DNA of 52,295 bases. Source: Candidatus Saccharimonadota bacterium. Lineage in GTDB: Bacteria; Patescibacteriota; Saccharimonadia; Saccharimonadales; Saccharimonadaceae. Made by a program: the position numbers and the translations under genes. The notes below the pieces were generated by a model. That model worked only from the letters and a program-made list of their open reading frames with translations. It was not told where the DNA came from and ran no database searches. The stretch is taken from positions 1 to 52,295 of the forward strand of contig JAFWBV010000011.1 of NCBI GenBank assembly GCA_017506895.1, given 5' to 3'. This document shows positions 1 to 9,568 of the stretch, one piece after another. How positions within the stretch are numbered: the stretch's first letter is position 1; every line of letters begins with the position of its first letter.

Positions 1-1879
1 CGCTACTGTATCTCGCACATAAATTACCACCACCCAAATTATAATTCTCATCTCCATTTCGGGTTGTACCTGCACCAGGAATATAGACCACAAGTTTTAT
101 AGCAGAACCACCAGTTTTTGTAGCATAAGCTTCATCATCACTACCATTAGTAGTTTCACTATTCTTTTTAGTAAGTACATCCACTAATATGTCTACCGTA
201 CCATTCTCGCCCGCCCCCACGGTTGTCTCTTCTGTGTTTAAGTTTATCGCTGTACGATAATTATATGGAATCTTGGCTGATGCCGTTTTCTTAAGTGTAT
301 CCGTGTAGATCTGCGCAACATTATAATCAATCCCACCAATCGTCTGCTTGACAAACGAAATCTGCTTTGGTGTTGTTTTAATCTCATCAGGAATATTTGT
401 CTGCGCCACGCCATCCAAAGTTTTACCAACTTGAGAAGCTACAACTCTGTATTCGTCATAATTCATTCGCCGTTCAGTGTTCCCTATATTATATATATAA
501 TTCCTTCCAAATGATGAAGCAAAATCACCATTCACGGCATAAGCATTTTGCCAATTTCTTAAATCAGACGATATAGCAACCCTACCTACATTATATAAAT
601 CACCTAATCTATTATTATTAATTCCAGATACTGGAAAAATCGTAGCGCTATTATTAATTCTCATTTTTTCCGGAATCAAATTATACGCATATTGCAAAAA
701 TGGATTATAAACGCTCTGAAAGCTTAAAGAGTCTCCCGGCTTAGCATACACAAGCGCCTGATAATCATTATATTTTTCTACATCATTATTCTTAACTTTC
801 ATATCTAGCGATGTTCTATCTCCGGAAGGAGTTTCTGATTCTGGCGGCACCGCATCGCCAAGCGCTGATGCACAAACCGTCAGATCTTTGGTCTCACCCC
901 TTTCATTAACTGAAAAAGTCAACGTTTCACACACCACTTGCCCGGGTTTTAGTTTATTTACAAAAGCTTCTTCGCGCAACTTTACAACTTCACCACTCGA
1001 AAACGTCTCTGTAGTATTTCCCACAACTGTGCCGCTACTTATCGATGAATAATTTGATGTTCTTTTAATAATATAGTTTGTTGTTCCTGTGCCACCTTGT
1101 CGTTTTAAATAATGCCAAAATTTAACCGTACATCCATTTACTGGGTCACAATTATTGATGTAATACGTTTTTTTGTCACTAGTCTGTGTAAAAGTATCAT
1201 TGGTCCCAACCGAAACACCATTGCTGCTAGTCCAAGTACCATCCGATGATGAAACTAATGATTTACCATAGAATTGCTTTCTAACTACCACTCTCACCGT
1301 TTCATCCATACAGCTGCAAGCTCCATTATACGAATCACAAGTCGCGGCATATTCATTTTTACGACATACCTGAATATTTCTCGTATAAATATCACCACCA
1401 TCGCCCGATACTCGAGTGGCTCCATCAACAAATCTACCAACATCAAGATGCGTAGCAATACTATTCGGATGCGCCCAAACACCACGTCTTAAATTTTTTG
1501 ATGCATCAATTGAATAGTTATCATTCAGTATCCAAATATCACTCGTAGTATTTTCTGCCATTGTACACATCCCATAGTAATGAATTAGTACTATACCAGA
1601 GGCATTATCAACATAGATCGTAGGGTCAACACTATCATTCCCGCCAACCCACAACGAACAGACATTCACACCTAACTCAGACGCTTGTTGTGAACATGCC
1701 CATTGCACTGAACCGATGTTTTGTCTACCACCGCTCAGAGCCAAACATTCACCATAACCCCAAGCTGACACATTTTTAGACGAAACTAAACTCATTATCA
1801 CGACACCAAAAAACATTAAAACTTGAAAAACAAAAACCACACCTAATCCACGAGCACCCGTCCGCTTCACCCTTTTCAT
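1..1879 (-). CDS. large secreted protein, 3' end outside the window
   Basis: An open frame runs without a stop from an ATG at 1879 to the left edge (626 codons visible), so the C-terminus is missing. The N-terminus is a classic signal peptide: MKRVKRTGARG, then a hydrophobic stretch to about residue 30 and an alanine-type cleavage site near VSA-W. The mature part is rich in Asn, Ser, Thr and Tyr. It has several Cys in the first 200 residues (CLALSGG, CSQQ, CSLW, CMTM-like spacing, CDSYNGACSC), suggesting a disulfide-bonded exported domain. Later parts look like beta-rich adhesin sequence. No family is recognised. It lies downstream of clpP in the same direction, with a 54-bp gap. Exported by Sec is the only functional statement I can support. 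Confidence 0.8.
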   Translation of the reverse strand, partial: MKRVKRTGARGLGVVFVFQVLMFFGVVIMSLVSSKNVSAWGYGECLALSGGRQNIGSVQWACSQQASELGVNVCSLWVGGNDSVDPTIYVDNASGIVLIHYYGMCTMAENTTSDIWILNDNYSIDASKNLRRGVWAHPNSIATHLDVGRFVDGATRVSGDGGDIYTRNIQVCRKNEYAATCDSYNGACSCMDETVRVVVRKQFYGKSLVSSSDGTWTSSNGVSVGTNDTFTQTSDKKTYYINNCDPVNGCTVKFWHYLKRQGGTGTTNYIIKRTSNYSSISSGTVVGNTTETFSSGEVVKLREEAFVNKLKPGQVVCETLTFSVNERGETKDLTVCASALGDAVPPESETPSGDRTSLDMKVKNNDVEKYNDYQALVYAKPGDSLSFQSVYNPFLQYAYNLIPEKMRINNSATIFPVSGINNNRLGDLYNVGRVAISSDLRNWQNAYAVNGDFASSFGRNYIYNIGNTERRMNYDEYRVVASQVGKTLDGVAQTNIPDEIKTTPKQISFVKQTIGGIDYNVAQIYTDTLKKTASAKIPYNYRTAINLNTEETTVGAGENGTVDILVDVLTKKNSETTNGSDDEAYATKTGGSAIKLVVYIPGAGTTRNGDENYNLGGGNLCARYSS

Positions 1880-1933
1880 ATATACGATAGTATCATAAGC
1901 GTAAGCAAAATACAACAATCGTACACTTAAAAA

Positions 1934-2518
1934 CTACTTAATTATTTCGTCGATAATTCCGTACTTTAATGCTTCTTCAGCACTCATCCAATTATCACGA
2001 TCCATATCTTTTTCAACTTGCTTCAAATCCTTACCAGTATTTTTTGCAAAAATCTCCGCAAGACGTTTCTTCAAAAACACTCCCTCGCGTAACATAATTT
2101 CCTGATCAGTGATTTTACCTTCTGTACCAGAAGAAGGTTGATGAATCATAATTCTTGCATTTGGCAAACAATATCTTTTACCCTTTGCGCCAGACGATAG
2201 CAGCATTGCACCCATTGAAGCTTGCAACCCAATTCCAATTGTTTCAACATCCGGCTCAATATAGTTCATCGTATCTATGATAGCCAGACCATCATACACG
2301 CTACCACCTGGCGAATTGATGTAAAGCTTAATTGGTTTTTTATTGTCTTCATGTGCTAAATACAATAATTGTGCAATTATTAAATTCGCCGTATGCGGAT
2401 TTACATCTTCTCCCAAAAACACAATTCTATCATTTAAGAGTCTCGAATAGATATCGTATGCCCTCTCACCCTTATTTGTTTCCTCTACTACAGTAGGTAC
2501 TAAATAATCCTTTGCCAT
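1934..2518 (-). CDS. clpP: ATP-dependent Clp protease proteolytic subunit
   Basis: ClpP is the serine peptidase barrel that degrades substrates unfolded by a Clp ATPase in the cytoplasm. The 194-residue length is normal. The catalytic triad is visible: Ser101 ([10 protein letters not shown]), His126 (MIHQPSS) and Asp175 (DMDRDNW). The oxyanion-loop motif NSPGGSV is at 68-74. The start is supported by an AAGGAG Shine-Dalgarno lying inside the last codons of clpC. The clpC stop is only 2 nt before this ATG, so the genes are translationally linked. It shares the CIRCE-controlled clpC promoter, which predicts heat-shock co-regulation of ATPase and protease. No propeptide is evident. Confidence 0.97.
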   Translation of the reverse strand: MAKDYLVPTVVEETNKGERAYDIYSRLLNDRIVFLGEDVNPHTANLIIAQLLYLAHEDNKKPIKLYINSPGGSVYDGLAIIDTMNYIEPDVETIGIGLQASMGAMLLSSGAKGKRYCLPNARIMIHQPSSGTEGKITDQEIMLREGVFLKKRLAEIFAKNTGKDLKQVEKDMDRDNWMSAEEALKYGIIDEIIK

Positions 2519-2520
2519 AT

Positions 2521-4989
2521 TTACTCCTTTACTAATTTCAATTTTTTATTAACATATTTCAAAGTTGGAATATCACCTTTTTTCAATTTTTCTGAAATTA
2601 TTTCTTCTGACAACAACGATTCCACATCGTCTTCTATTTTTCTTCTCAACGGTCTAGCTCCATTTTTAGGATCATAGCCTTCTTTTATTAGATATTCTTT
2701 GGCTTTTTCGTCAACCTTCAAACCAATACCTTTTGTTGCCAATCGTTTCTTAAGTTCGTTAATCAAATTATCAAAAATGTGTTCCACATCTTTTTTAGTT
2801 AAAGCATGAAATACCAAAATATTATCCAAACGATTAATCAATTCTGGGCGCATCACTTTCTTTAATGCCTTCATTGCATAAGATTTATTCTCTTCATATT
2901 CTTCCGCCAAAGCTTTTTTGTCCTTTGTAGTTTTTGCAGTAAATCCTAGTTCACTTTCACGATACATGTCTGCGGAACCTAAATTAGAAGTCAAAATCAC
3001 AATTGTATTGTTAAATTTAATTTTATTTCCTTGCCCATCAGTCAAAACACCATCTTCCAAAATCTGCAACAATAAATTAAATACATCTGGGTGCGCTTTT
3101 TCAATTTCATCAAACAAAACTACCGAATATGGCTTACGGCGCACTGCTTCAGTTAGTTTACCACCGTCATCATAGCCAATATAGCCAGCTGGAGCGCCAA
3201 CGAGTCGCGATACATTATGTTTTTCACCAAATTCTGACATATCAATTTTTATCAACGCGTTTTCACCACCAAAAACTTCCCTAGCTATCACTCTCGCAAG
3301 CTCCGTCTTTCCTACACCAGTTGGCCCCATAAACAAGAACGAGCCAATTGGACGCCTTGAATCAGTAATACCAGAACGCCCACGCCTAATTGCTCTCGCT
3401 ACAGCGCTAATCGCTTCATCCTGTCCAACGACTGATTTTTTCAGTTCATCTTCTAATCCTAACAGCATCTTCATTTCTGATCCATGCACTTTCGAAACTG
3501 GAATACCAGTCTTTAACGACACTGCAGTCGCCAAATTTTCTTCAGTTAGTTTTGGATTTTCCGTCTTTTTTACACCAGCTTTTTCAAGTTGTTTAATATC
3601 TTTTTCGAGTCTCGCCAACTCTGTCTTATACTGCGCTGCTTTTTCGTAATCCTCTTTTTCTGCCGCTTCCGTAATTTTATTTTCAAGTTGCGATTTTTCA
3701 ATTTTCATTTTTTTATACTTACCGCCACCTTTTTTATCAGCCGCAACCTTACAAATCGCTGACGCTTCATCAATAATATCTATTATTTTATCAGGCATAA
3801 ATCTATCGTTAATATATCGTTGACCCATCGTAATAGCAGTTTCTAGCAAAGAATCTGGAATTATTACACCGTGATGTTTTTCATAATGGCCCTTAATTCC
3901 TTTTAAAATTCTTAATGTTACAGCTGCACTTGGCTCTTCGACCATTACAGTCTGAAATCTACGGCTCAATGCTTTATCTTTTTCAATAGTTTTTCTATAT
4001 TCGTCTAAAGTTGTAGCGCCAATCAAATTAATTGTATTTCGTGCTAAAGCTGGTTTTAGAATATTTGCAGCATCCATCGAACCCTCACCCGAACCAGCTC
4101 CACACAATAAATGAATTTCATCGATAAATAATAGAATCGAATCATCACCAATTGCCTCATCAATCACGCCCTTAATTCGCTCTTCAAATTCACCTCTAAA
4201 TTTCGTTCCAGCAACTAGCGATGAAAGATCAATTTGGTAAATATGTTTACCAATCAAATTTCCCGGGACCTCGTTATTGGCAATTCTCGTCGCCAAACCT
4301 TCTACTATCGCAGTCTTACCAACCCCAGCCTCACCAATCAAGACGGGATTTGATTTAGTTCGACGCGACAAAACCGTCACTACACGCTCGATTTCATTTT
4401 CACGTCCAATTACCGTATCTAGATGTCCCAATTTAGCTTCTTCAGTCAAATCTTTGCCATAACGCGTCAAAAACTTTAACTGTTTCTTGTTCATGTACTT
4501 AGCTTTTTCGGCTTTCAATTTTTCGTCTTTTGTTTGTTCTTCTACTAATTTTTCTATTTCATCTAATACTTTCTCGTTATCAACTTTAAGCCCGATTAGT
4601 ATTAGTGACGCTCTCGAATTCGGCTGCGACAAAAGTGCATATAATATATGTTCCGTCCCAATCACATTAAGGCCTTGTTCCCTAGTATAGTTTTGCGCCA
4701 TTCTTAATGTCAATATCACCGCTTCAGACAAAGACATCATTGCCATATCGGAGCCAGGCACTTCTACCGCTACCTTATTTAAAGCCTTTTCAACTTCCTC
4801 TACCGTTACACCCTCATCTCTAAGTATCTTTGCGCCCGTAGAATTATCCATCGACATAATCCCAAGCAACAAATGTTCCGTACCCATATAGCCATTATTA
4901 TATCTTTTACTATAGTAGTCCGATTTCTGCAACGCAAAACGTGCATTTTCAGACAGTTTATTCATTATTTCACTAAATTCTTCCTGCAT
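2521..4989 (-). CDS. clpC: ClpC-type AAA+ unfoldase
   Basis: Hsp100 unfoldase partner of ClpP. Domains in order: an N-terminal Clp_N double repeat ([10 protein letters not shown] and [11 protein letters not shown]), AAA-1 with Walker A GEAGVGKT and Walker [12 protein letters not shown], a coiled middle domain containing a UVR-like segment, AAA-2 with Walker [10 protein letters not shown] and Walker [12 protein letters not shown], and a C-terminal D2 small domain. The longest frame begins at 5022, but that ATG lies inside the -35 box of the promoter. I therefore place the start at 4989 (MQEEFSEIM, 822 aa), with 4965 (MNKLSENAR) as the alternative. Family N-termini align from about [12 protein letters not shown]. 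Transcription would start close to 4992, so 4989 would be nearly leaderless. Confidence 0.95.
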   Translation of the reverse strand: MQEEFSEIMNKLSENARFALQKSDYYSKRYNNGYMGTEHLLLGIMSMDNSTGAKILRDEGVTVEEVEKALNKVAVEVPGSDMAMMSLSEAVILTLRMAQNYTREQGLNVIGTEHILYALLSQPNSRASLILIGLKVDNEKVLDEIEKLVEEQTKDEKLKAEKAKYMNKKQLKFLTRYGKDLTEEAKLGHLDTVIGRENEIERVVTVLSRRTKSNPVLIGEAGVGKTAIVEGLATRIANNEVPGNLIGKHIYQIDLSSLVAGTKFRGEFEERIKGVIDEAIGDDSILLFIDEIHLLCGAGSGEGSMDAANILKPALARNTINLIGATTLDEYRKTIEKDKALSRRFQTVMVEEPSAAVTLRILKGIKGHYEKHHGVIIPDSLLETAITMGQRYINDRFMPDKIIDIIDEASAICKVAADKKGGGKYKKMKIEKSQLENKITEAAEKEDYEKAAQYKTELARLEKDIKQLEKAGVKKTENPKLTEENLATAVSLKTGIPVSKVHGSEMKMLLGLEDELKKSVVGQDEAISAVARAIRRGRSGITDSRRPIGSFLFMGPTGVGKTELARVIAREVFGGENALIKIDMSEFGEKHNVSRLVGAPAGYIGYDDGGKLTEAVRRKPYSVVLFDEIEKAHPDVFNLLLQILEDGVLTDGQGNKIKFNNTIVILTSNLGSADMYRESELGFTAKTTKDKKALAEEYEENKSYAMKALKKVMRPELINRLDNILVFHALTKKDVEHIFDNLINELKKRLATKGIGLKVDEKAKEYLIKEGYDPKNGARPLRRKIEDDVESLLSEEIISEKLKKGDIPTLKYVNKKLKLVKE

Positions 4990-4998
4990 GATACTACC

Positions 4999-5036
4999 AT
5001 TATAATAAACTAGCACTCTCATGTCAAGAGTGCTAA
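4999..5036 (-). promoter_or_regulatory. clpCP promoter overlapped by a CIRCE operator
   Basis: On the minus strand TTGACA (5027-5022), a 17-nt spacer and TATAAT (5004-4999) form a consensus sigma-70 promoter. The inverted repeat GAGTGCTAA (5028-5036) / TAGCACTC (5011-5018), separated by 9 nt, matches the CIRCE element (TTAGCACTC-N9-GAGTGCTAA) with one mismatch. CIRCE is the HrcA repressor site. Its loop here holds the -35 box, so HrcA binding would block RNA polymerase. hrcA is not in the window. Confidence 0.93.
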
Positions 5037-5072
5037 TTAACTAAAATTATCATCTTGAAATTCTATAATTCG

Positions 5073-5102
5073 TGCTATAATGAAACTAGTAAAAAGCGAG
5101 GT
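5073..5102 (+). promoter_or_regulatory. extended -10 promoter and SD for the adenylate-forming enzyme gene
   Basis: TGCTATAAT at 5073-5081 is an extended -10 box. A GAGGT Shine-Dalgarno at 5098-5102 precedes the ATG at 5106. The position of the -10 rules out the earlier in-frame ATG at 5055, which lies upstream of the promoter. Confidence 0.75.
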
Positions 5103-5105
5103 AAT

Positions 5106-6809
5106 ATGTTAAAAATCAAAGGCCAAAAGCGTGACCCGTTCGTCCCGCCAATCAGCATTTCAGCATTATTCAATCTATCAAGTTTTCGTCATTGGGACGA
5201 CATCGTCGTTAACCAAAAAGAAATAGACTTCACTCGTCGCGAACTTAAGCAAGATGCAAAAACTCTTGCCAAAGCCTTCTTACAGCTTGGTCTCAAAAGG
5301 AAAGACATTATCACTGTTGCCACTGGTCGCTCCATGTATGAAAACATTCTTATCTTCCTAGCCGCCAATCGACTAGGAATCGTTGTAAGTTTTCTAGATG
5401 AAAAAACCGCCCGTGACACATTAGTACATTATCTTGAAGAATTTAATTCTAAATTACTCATAACTTACAAATATAGCGAAAAACGCATTCACGATTTAAA
5501 GCATGATGTTAAGAATCTTAAGTACGTCATTAATTTAGACGGGCGCACCGTTGACGAAGCTGGTCCAGATGATGAGCAAGAAGAAGACATCGAATTTCAT
5601 GCGCTTGATGGTTTTTGGCTCGGCAAAACTAATATTACTATTATAGCTGATCAATACCGCGGCCGTGTACCTAAAAATACTTTCAAACCTCACAACGAAG
5701 CTTTGATTTCATTTACATCTGGCTCAACTTCTGGTCCAAAGCCCATGGTTTTTACCAACAATAATCTTATCGCATCGGCAATTTATTCCAAGGTCGCTTC
5801 AGAAGTCAAAATGTGGGATAAAAATCTTCACACTTGGATGGATTATGTTAAATTTGATTGTCCATATGGCTTTGTGGTTTCTACTCTTGCACCGATCTGC
5901 GGTGGTGGCGAAGTCGTTTTGACCCCAGACATTAATGATGAAAACTTTGACTATTATATCGGCAAAAATCCCAATACTATTTTCGGAGTACCACCGCTAC
6001 TCGAAGCCATGCCATCTATCAAAAAGACCACCGATATTAGCAATCTAAAAATGTTCGCGTCTGGTGGTGAACGTCTAGAAAAGTCCGCTTCCCTGGCAGC
6101 ACTAGACTTTTTCAAATCTCGCGGACTTACCAATATCAAAATCAGTAATGGTTACGGCGTTGGCGAAGCTCTCGGTCTTATTTCTACCGCCGTCGGTGGT
6201 TCTGCCTACAACCCAGATTCCGTAGGCATTGTCCCAGCTGGTGTACATGTTATGGTCTTGCATCCAGAAACTGGTGAAGAATTAGATTTTGGTAAAACTG
6301 GCCTGCTCTACGCCACTGGCAAACACATTTTAAATCGCTATTACAATCGCCCAGAACTAGACGACAAAAAAATCATCACCATTCACGGCAAAAAATTTAT
6401 CAATACTGGCGATTTAGCTTACGTTACACCCACTGGCTATGTCACATTAGTTGGCCGTGCCACCTTCTTTATCAATAATCTTCCAGCCAAAGTTTATTAT
6501 GAAGTTGTACGCGCCGCAGTTTCCAAATCTGAACTCATTGACAAATGTTATGTCGTCAAAGGCCCAGATAAAAATTACAAACTCGCACCATATGCCTTTG
6601 TAGTTACCAAACCAGGAGTTACCCATAACGAAGCTACTCGCAAACAAATTCTCCAGACTACTAGCGAGCCATTCAGTATCGGTCGCCGTCGTATTACCCT
6701 TAAATCATACGAGCTTCCATCTAAAATTATTTTCCTAGACGAACTCCCGCTGACCCGTGCAAACAAAACCGATTTCCGCAAGCTCGAAAAAATGGCAAAA
6801 GAACTCTAA
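5106..6809 (+). CDS. ANL-superfamily adenylate-forming enzyme (acyl-CoA synthetase-like)
   Basis: A 567-residue member of the acyl-CoA synthetase / NRPS adenylation / luciferase superfamily, which activates a carboxylate with ATP. Visible core motifs: the P-loop TSGSTSGPKP near 204, NGYGVGEALG near 348 (the A5 YGxTE position, with Gly for Thr), TGDLAYV near 434, a divergent A8 hinge LVGRATFFINN, and LPLTRANKTDF near 547 with the A10 catalytic lysine (K554). The motifs are complete enough to expect activity. The A8 segment lacks the usual Asp-x-x-Ile-Lys-x-x-Gly pattern, so the thioesterification half-reaction is doubtful. No carrier protein, fatty-acid or siderophore gene lies nearby, so the substrate cannot be named. 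Start chosen from promoter and SD. Confidence 0.85.
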   Translation: MLKIKGQKRDPFVPPISISALFNLSSFRHWDDIVVNQKEIDFTRRELKQDAKTLAKAFLQLGLKRKDIITVATGRSMYENILIFLAANRLGIVVSFLDEKTARDTLVHYLEEFNSKLLITYKYSEKRIHDLKHDVKNLKYVINLDGRTVDEAGPDDEQEEDIEFHALDGFWLGKTNITIIADQYRGRVPKNTFKPHNEALISFTSGSTSGPKPMVFTNNNLIASAIYSKVASEVKMWDKNLHTWMDYVKFDCPYGFVVSTLAPICGGGEVVLTPDINDENFDYYIGKNPNTIFGVPPLLEAMPSIKKTTDISNLKMFASGGERLEKSASLAALDFFKSRGLTNIKISNGYGVGEALGLISTAVGGSAYNPDSVGIVPAGVHVMVLHPETGEELDFGKTGLLYATGKHILNRYYNRPELDDKKIITIHGKKFINTGDLAYVTPTGYVTLVGRATFFINNLPAKVYYEVVRAAVSKSELIDKCYVVKGPDKNYKLAPYAFVVTKPGVTHNEATRKQILQTTSEPFSIGRRRITLKSYELPSKIIFLDELPLTRANKTDFRKLEKMAKEL

Positions 6810-6990
6810 ACAGTTGGCTAGTTTTATTAGCATAATGAGATTTAGACCAGATTTGTTTATTGTGTTTTTTACAACTTAACAATGAAAAAATGTCCCCAGC
6901 GAGTTTACGAGCAAATAAGGACATTTTTTCTTGCCTTATGTTGTGAAAAATACAATAAACAAGTCCAGCTAATAAAACTAGCTAACTGTT
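6809..6990. repeat. long imperfect inverted repeat between two genes
   Basis: Three nested pairs of complementary arms fold the whole 182-bp gap into one hairpin. Outer arms 6809-6831 and 6968-6990 are 23 nt with one mismatch. Middle arms 6853-6875 and 6940-6962 are 23 nt with two or three mismatches. Inner arms 6884-6895 (GAAAAAATGTCC) and 6919-6930 are perfect. The apical loop is 6896-6918. The outer left arm begins at the stop codon of the preceding gene, and the right arm ends 14 bp before the galU promoter. It is too long for a simple terminator and resembles a small non-coding (MITE-like) element or structured RNA. It does not share the GC-rich core of the other palindromes in this window. 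Confidence 0.85.
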
Positions 6991-7003
6991 TTATGATTCT
7001 TTA

Positions 7004-7012
7004 TGCTATAAT
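7004..7012 (+). promoter_or_regulatory. extended -10 box of galU
   Basis: TGCTATAAT, 9 nt before the galU ATG at 7022. No Shine-Dalgarno fits between them, so the transcript has a leader of about 3 nt or none. Confidence 0.8.
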
Positions 7013-7021
7013 TTTCTTATT

Positions 7022-7852
7022 ATGATTACAAAAGCTATTATCCCGGTAGCTGGTTGGGGGACAAGAAGACTACCGATTACCAAAATTATCGAAAAATCAA
7101 TGTTGCCAGTAGGCAATCGCCCGTTGGTAGACTATTCCGTTCAAGATTTAATCAAGGCCGGAGTCAAAGATATCTATATGGTTATATCCAATGTCGAACC
7201 ATGCCAAGTTCAAGAGTTTTACAAAGATAATTTAGCCTTAAACCAATATTTAATCGATCGTGGCAAAGAAGATCGTTTGAAACTAGCCAAAACACTCCCA
7301 AACGATGTTACAATTCACTACACCGTTCAAGACCCAGCTGGCAAATATGGCACTGCTGTTCCAATTGCCCTAGTCATGAAGGAATATAACATCAACGAAC
7401 CAGTTCTAGTTTTTATGGGCGACGATTTTGTTTGGAATCCTGGTGGCGAATCAGCAGCAGAAGCGCTCATCCAATCCATCAAGGACGATACTGATTCTGC
7501 TATTCTAGGTGTCGAAATCGACAAATCTAAAGTTGAAAAATACGGCGTTCTATCTACAAAAGACGGCAAATTGACTGGAGTAGTAGAAAAACCAACCCCA
7601 GAAGAAGCTCCATCCAATCTCATCAACGTTTCTAAATACATTCTTTCTCCTGAATTATTGCAAAAAATCACCAAATATGTCGACGAACACGATTTCGGTC
7701 CGCTCGATCAAGAATACATGATCACCGACCCAATTGATGAATACATCAAAAATGGCGGCATCATGCGCATTGCTACCACAAAAGGCGAATACTTAGATGG
7801 CGGTTCCGTTGAAGGCTGGCTTCACGCCAATAATGTCGTCTGTGGCCAGTAA
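7022..7852 (+). CDS. galU: UTP-glucose-1-phosphate uridylyltransferase
   Basis: Makes UDP-glucose from UTP and glucose-1-phosphate for glycan or envelope synthesis in the cytoplasm. The 276-residue length is typical of bacterial GalU. The N-terminal nucleotide-binding signature is clear (AIIPVAGWGTRRLPITK, KSMLPVGNRPLVDY), as are the metal-binding GDDF (replacing the more common PDD), VEKP and DGGSVEGWLHAN. The usual GLGTR loop reads GWGTR. The gene appears monocistronic and converges on gpmI with a 53-bp gap. A weak palindrome at 7899-7920, across the gpmI stop, may act as a shared terminator. Confidence 0.93.
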   Translation: MITKAIIPVAGWGTRRLPITKIIEKSMLPVGNRPLVDYSVQDLIKAGVKDIYMVISNVEPCQVQEFYKDNLALNQYLIDRGKEDRLKLAKTLPNDVTIHYTVQDPAGKYGTAVPIALVMKEYNINEPVLVFMGDDFVWNPGGESAAEALIQSIKDDTDSAILGVEIDKSKVEKYGVLSTKDGKLTGVVEKPTPEEAPSNLINVSKYILSPELLQKITKYVDEHDFGPLDQEYMITDPIDEYIKNGGIMRIATTKGEYLDGGSVEGWLHANNVVCGQ

Positions 7853-7905
7853 AACCAAACAGTTAGAACCCGAAACACTTCGAGAGCACCCGACAATAAT
7901 TGCAA

Positions 7906-9549
7906 CTATTTAGTTGTAATCAGTGGCCGGCTCCACTGTTCTGGATAATCATCCCGACCTAAAAGCATCGCCACCGTTGCTGCAACATTTGCTAGCCCCG
8001 GTTCATGCAAATTAGCTAATCGATAACGCTGACGATTTTCTGTGTCATCACAAATAATACATGGCACTTTGTTAGTGGTATGTGAAGTTTTAGGCTGTCC
8101 ATTTTCATCCAATAATTCTTCCGCATTCCCATGGTCGGAAAGCACAATCATCACACCACCTAATTCTTTCACTTTAGCATAGATTCGCTTCAAACTTAAA
8201 TCAATTGCTTCCATCGCCGTAATCGTCGCTTCCATATCCGCTGTATGCCCCACCATATCACCACCAGGATAATTAACCCTAATAAACCGATAATCGCCCA
8301 AACGCTTTATCACTTCATCTGTAATTTCTGCAGATTTCATCCATGGTCTCGTCTCAAATGGCTCAGTATACGATTCAACTTCTACAAACTCTTCGTGTGG
8401 AGCTTTATCATAACTATTGCCATTAAAATAATAAGTTACATGCCCAAACTTTACCGTTTCCGAAACTGCCAATTGTGAAATATCCCGCTCGCCCAAAAAC
8501 CTGCTTAATGTTTCATCAATCCAGACAGGTTCCACCAAACGATGCTCCGGCACATGCGTGTCCGAATTATACTCAGTCATACCCACAAAATACACATCAT
8601 CAGGCGAATAGCTACCACGATTAAAATAAGGGAAATCATAATAAGTAAATGCTTGCGCTATTTCAATCGCCCGATCTGCTCGAAAATCAAAATAAATTAA
8701 AGCATCACCTTTTTGAATTTTACCAATAGGATTATCGGCTCCATCCACTATCACAAAAGGTGGCAAATTCTGATCCTGCACCTTTGGATCAATTCTACGC
8801 AACATATTAATCGCTTCGGTAGCATCCTTAAAATAATAATTCGCTTCGCCGTTCACCATCATATCCCAACCACGCGCCACAACCGACCAGTCATTTTCAT
8901 ACCGATCAGCCACACACACCATTCTTCCGCCACCCGAAGCAATTCGAATATCAGCGTCCTTAAACCTACTCACGAAATTTTCAAATCGTTGAATAAATTT
9001 TGGTTCTGATTGCGGCAAAACGTCTCTTCCATCAAAAATCGCATGTATTCTCATTTTACGAACACCATCAGCATATGCTTTTTCAACCATCTGTTCAAGA
9101 TGAGAAATATGACTGTGTACCCCACCATCAGAGAAAATACCTGCAAAGTGTAAAGTTGCAGGCCCTATCTCTCTATTATACCACGTTTCATTAGAATTGT
9201 CAAGATTAGCCGCACCATCACTCAAAACTCGATTAATCGCCCCCTTCCAAGCATCAGATTCAAAAATCGCACCAGTTTTAAAAGCTTCCTCGATATGTGC
9301 CACACCTTGCTTATAAATTCGACCAGAGCCCATCGTGTTGTGTCCAACTTCCGAATTTCCCATCTGACCAGGCAATAGTCCGACAGATTCTCCAGACGCA
9401 CTCAAAGCCACGTGTAAATATTTAGAAGCAGCTTCACCCAAAAATAATGTCCTTGCTTTCGACACGGCATTACCCGGTCCATCTGGAGCTAAACCCACTC
9501 CGTCCAAGATTGCGAGCACCACAGGCCCATCATACTGTAGTCTATCCAT
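7906..9549 (-). CDS. gpmI: 2,3-bisphosphoglycerate-independent phosphoglycerate mutase
   Basis: Interconverts 3- and 2-phosphoglycerate in glycolysis using two Mn2+ ions and a phosphoserine intermediate. The 547-residue length is slightly above the usual 510-515. The phosphorylated serine is Ser66 in GQMGNSEVGHNTMGSG. Other family motifs are ILDGVGLAPDG, HSHISHL, DGRDVLP, FDFRADRAIE, VLSDHGNAEE and TSHTTNKVPC (metal ligands). A TGATATAAT box at 9564-9556 stands 6 nt before the ATG, so the gene has its own promoter and a predicted leaderless mRNA. A palindromic element separates it from the upstream antiporter gene. Confident assignment. Confidence 0.96.
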   Translation of the reverse strand: MDRLQYDGPVVLAILDGVGLAPDGPGNAVSKARTLFLGEAASKYLHVALSASGESVGLLPGQMGNSEVGHNTMGSGRIYKQGVAHIEEAFKTGAIFESDAWKGAINRVLSDGAANLDNSNETWYNREIGPATLHFAGIFSDGGVHSHISHLEQMVEKAYADGVRKMRIHAIFDGRDVLPQSEPKFIQRFENFVSRFKDADIRIASGGGRMVCVADRYENDWSVVARGWDMMVNGEANYYFKDATEAINMLRRIDPKVQDQNLPPFVIVDGADNPIGKIQKGDALIYFDFRADRAIEIAQAFTYYDFPYFNRGSYSPDDVYFVGMTEYNSDTHVPEHRLVEPVWIDETLSRFLGERDISQLAVSETVKFGHVTYYFNGNSYDKAPHEEFVEVESYTEPFETRPWMKSAEITDEVIKRLGDYRFIRVNYPGGDMVGHTADMEATITAMEAIDLSLKRIYAKVKELGGVMIVLSDHGNAEELLDENGQPKTSHTTNKVPCIICDDTENRQRYRLANLHEPGLANVAATVAMLLGRDDYPEQWSRPLITTK

Positions 9550-9555
9550 AAGCCT

Positions 9556-9564
9556 ATTATATCA
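9556..9564 (-). promoter_or_regulatory. extended -10 box of gpmI (leaderless)
   Basis: TGATATAAT on the minus strand with its last T at 9556, followed by 6 nt and the ATG at 9549. That places +1 at or next to the A of the start codon. Confidence 0.8.
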
Positions 9565-9568
9565 CATG

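Noticed and set aside
1274-1492. Two overlapping small ORFs, one on each strand
   Set aside because: They lie within a signal-peptide-bearing open frame that runs unbroken from 1879 to the window edge.
4990-5022. First ATG of the longest clpC frame as the real start
   Set aside because: It lies inside the -35 box and CIRCE loop, upstream of the transcription start.
7853-7905. Another copy of the GC-rich palindromic element
   Set aside because: A few shared words (CCCGAAACACTTCG) but no core hairpin, no GTGGCGACGGG block and no flanking inverted arms.
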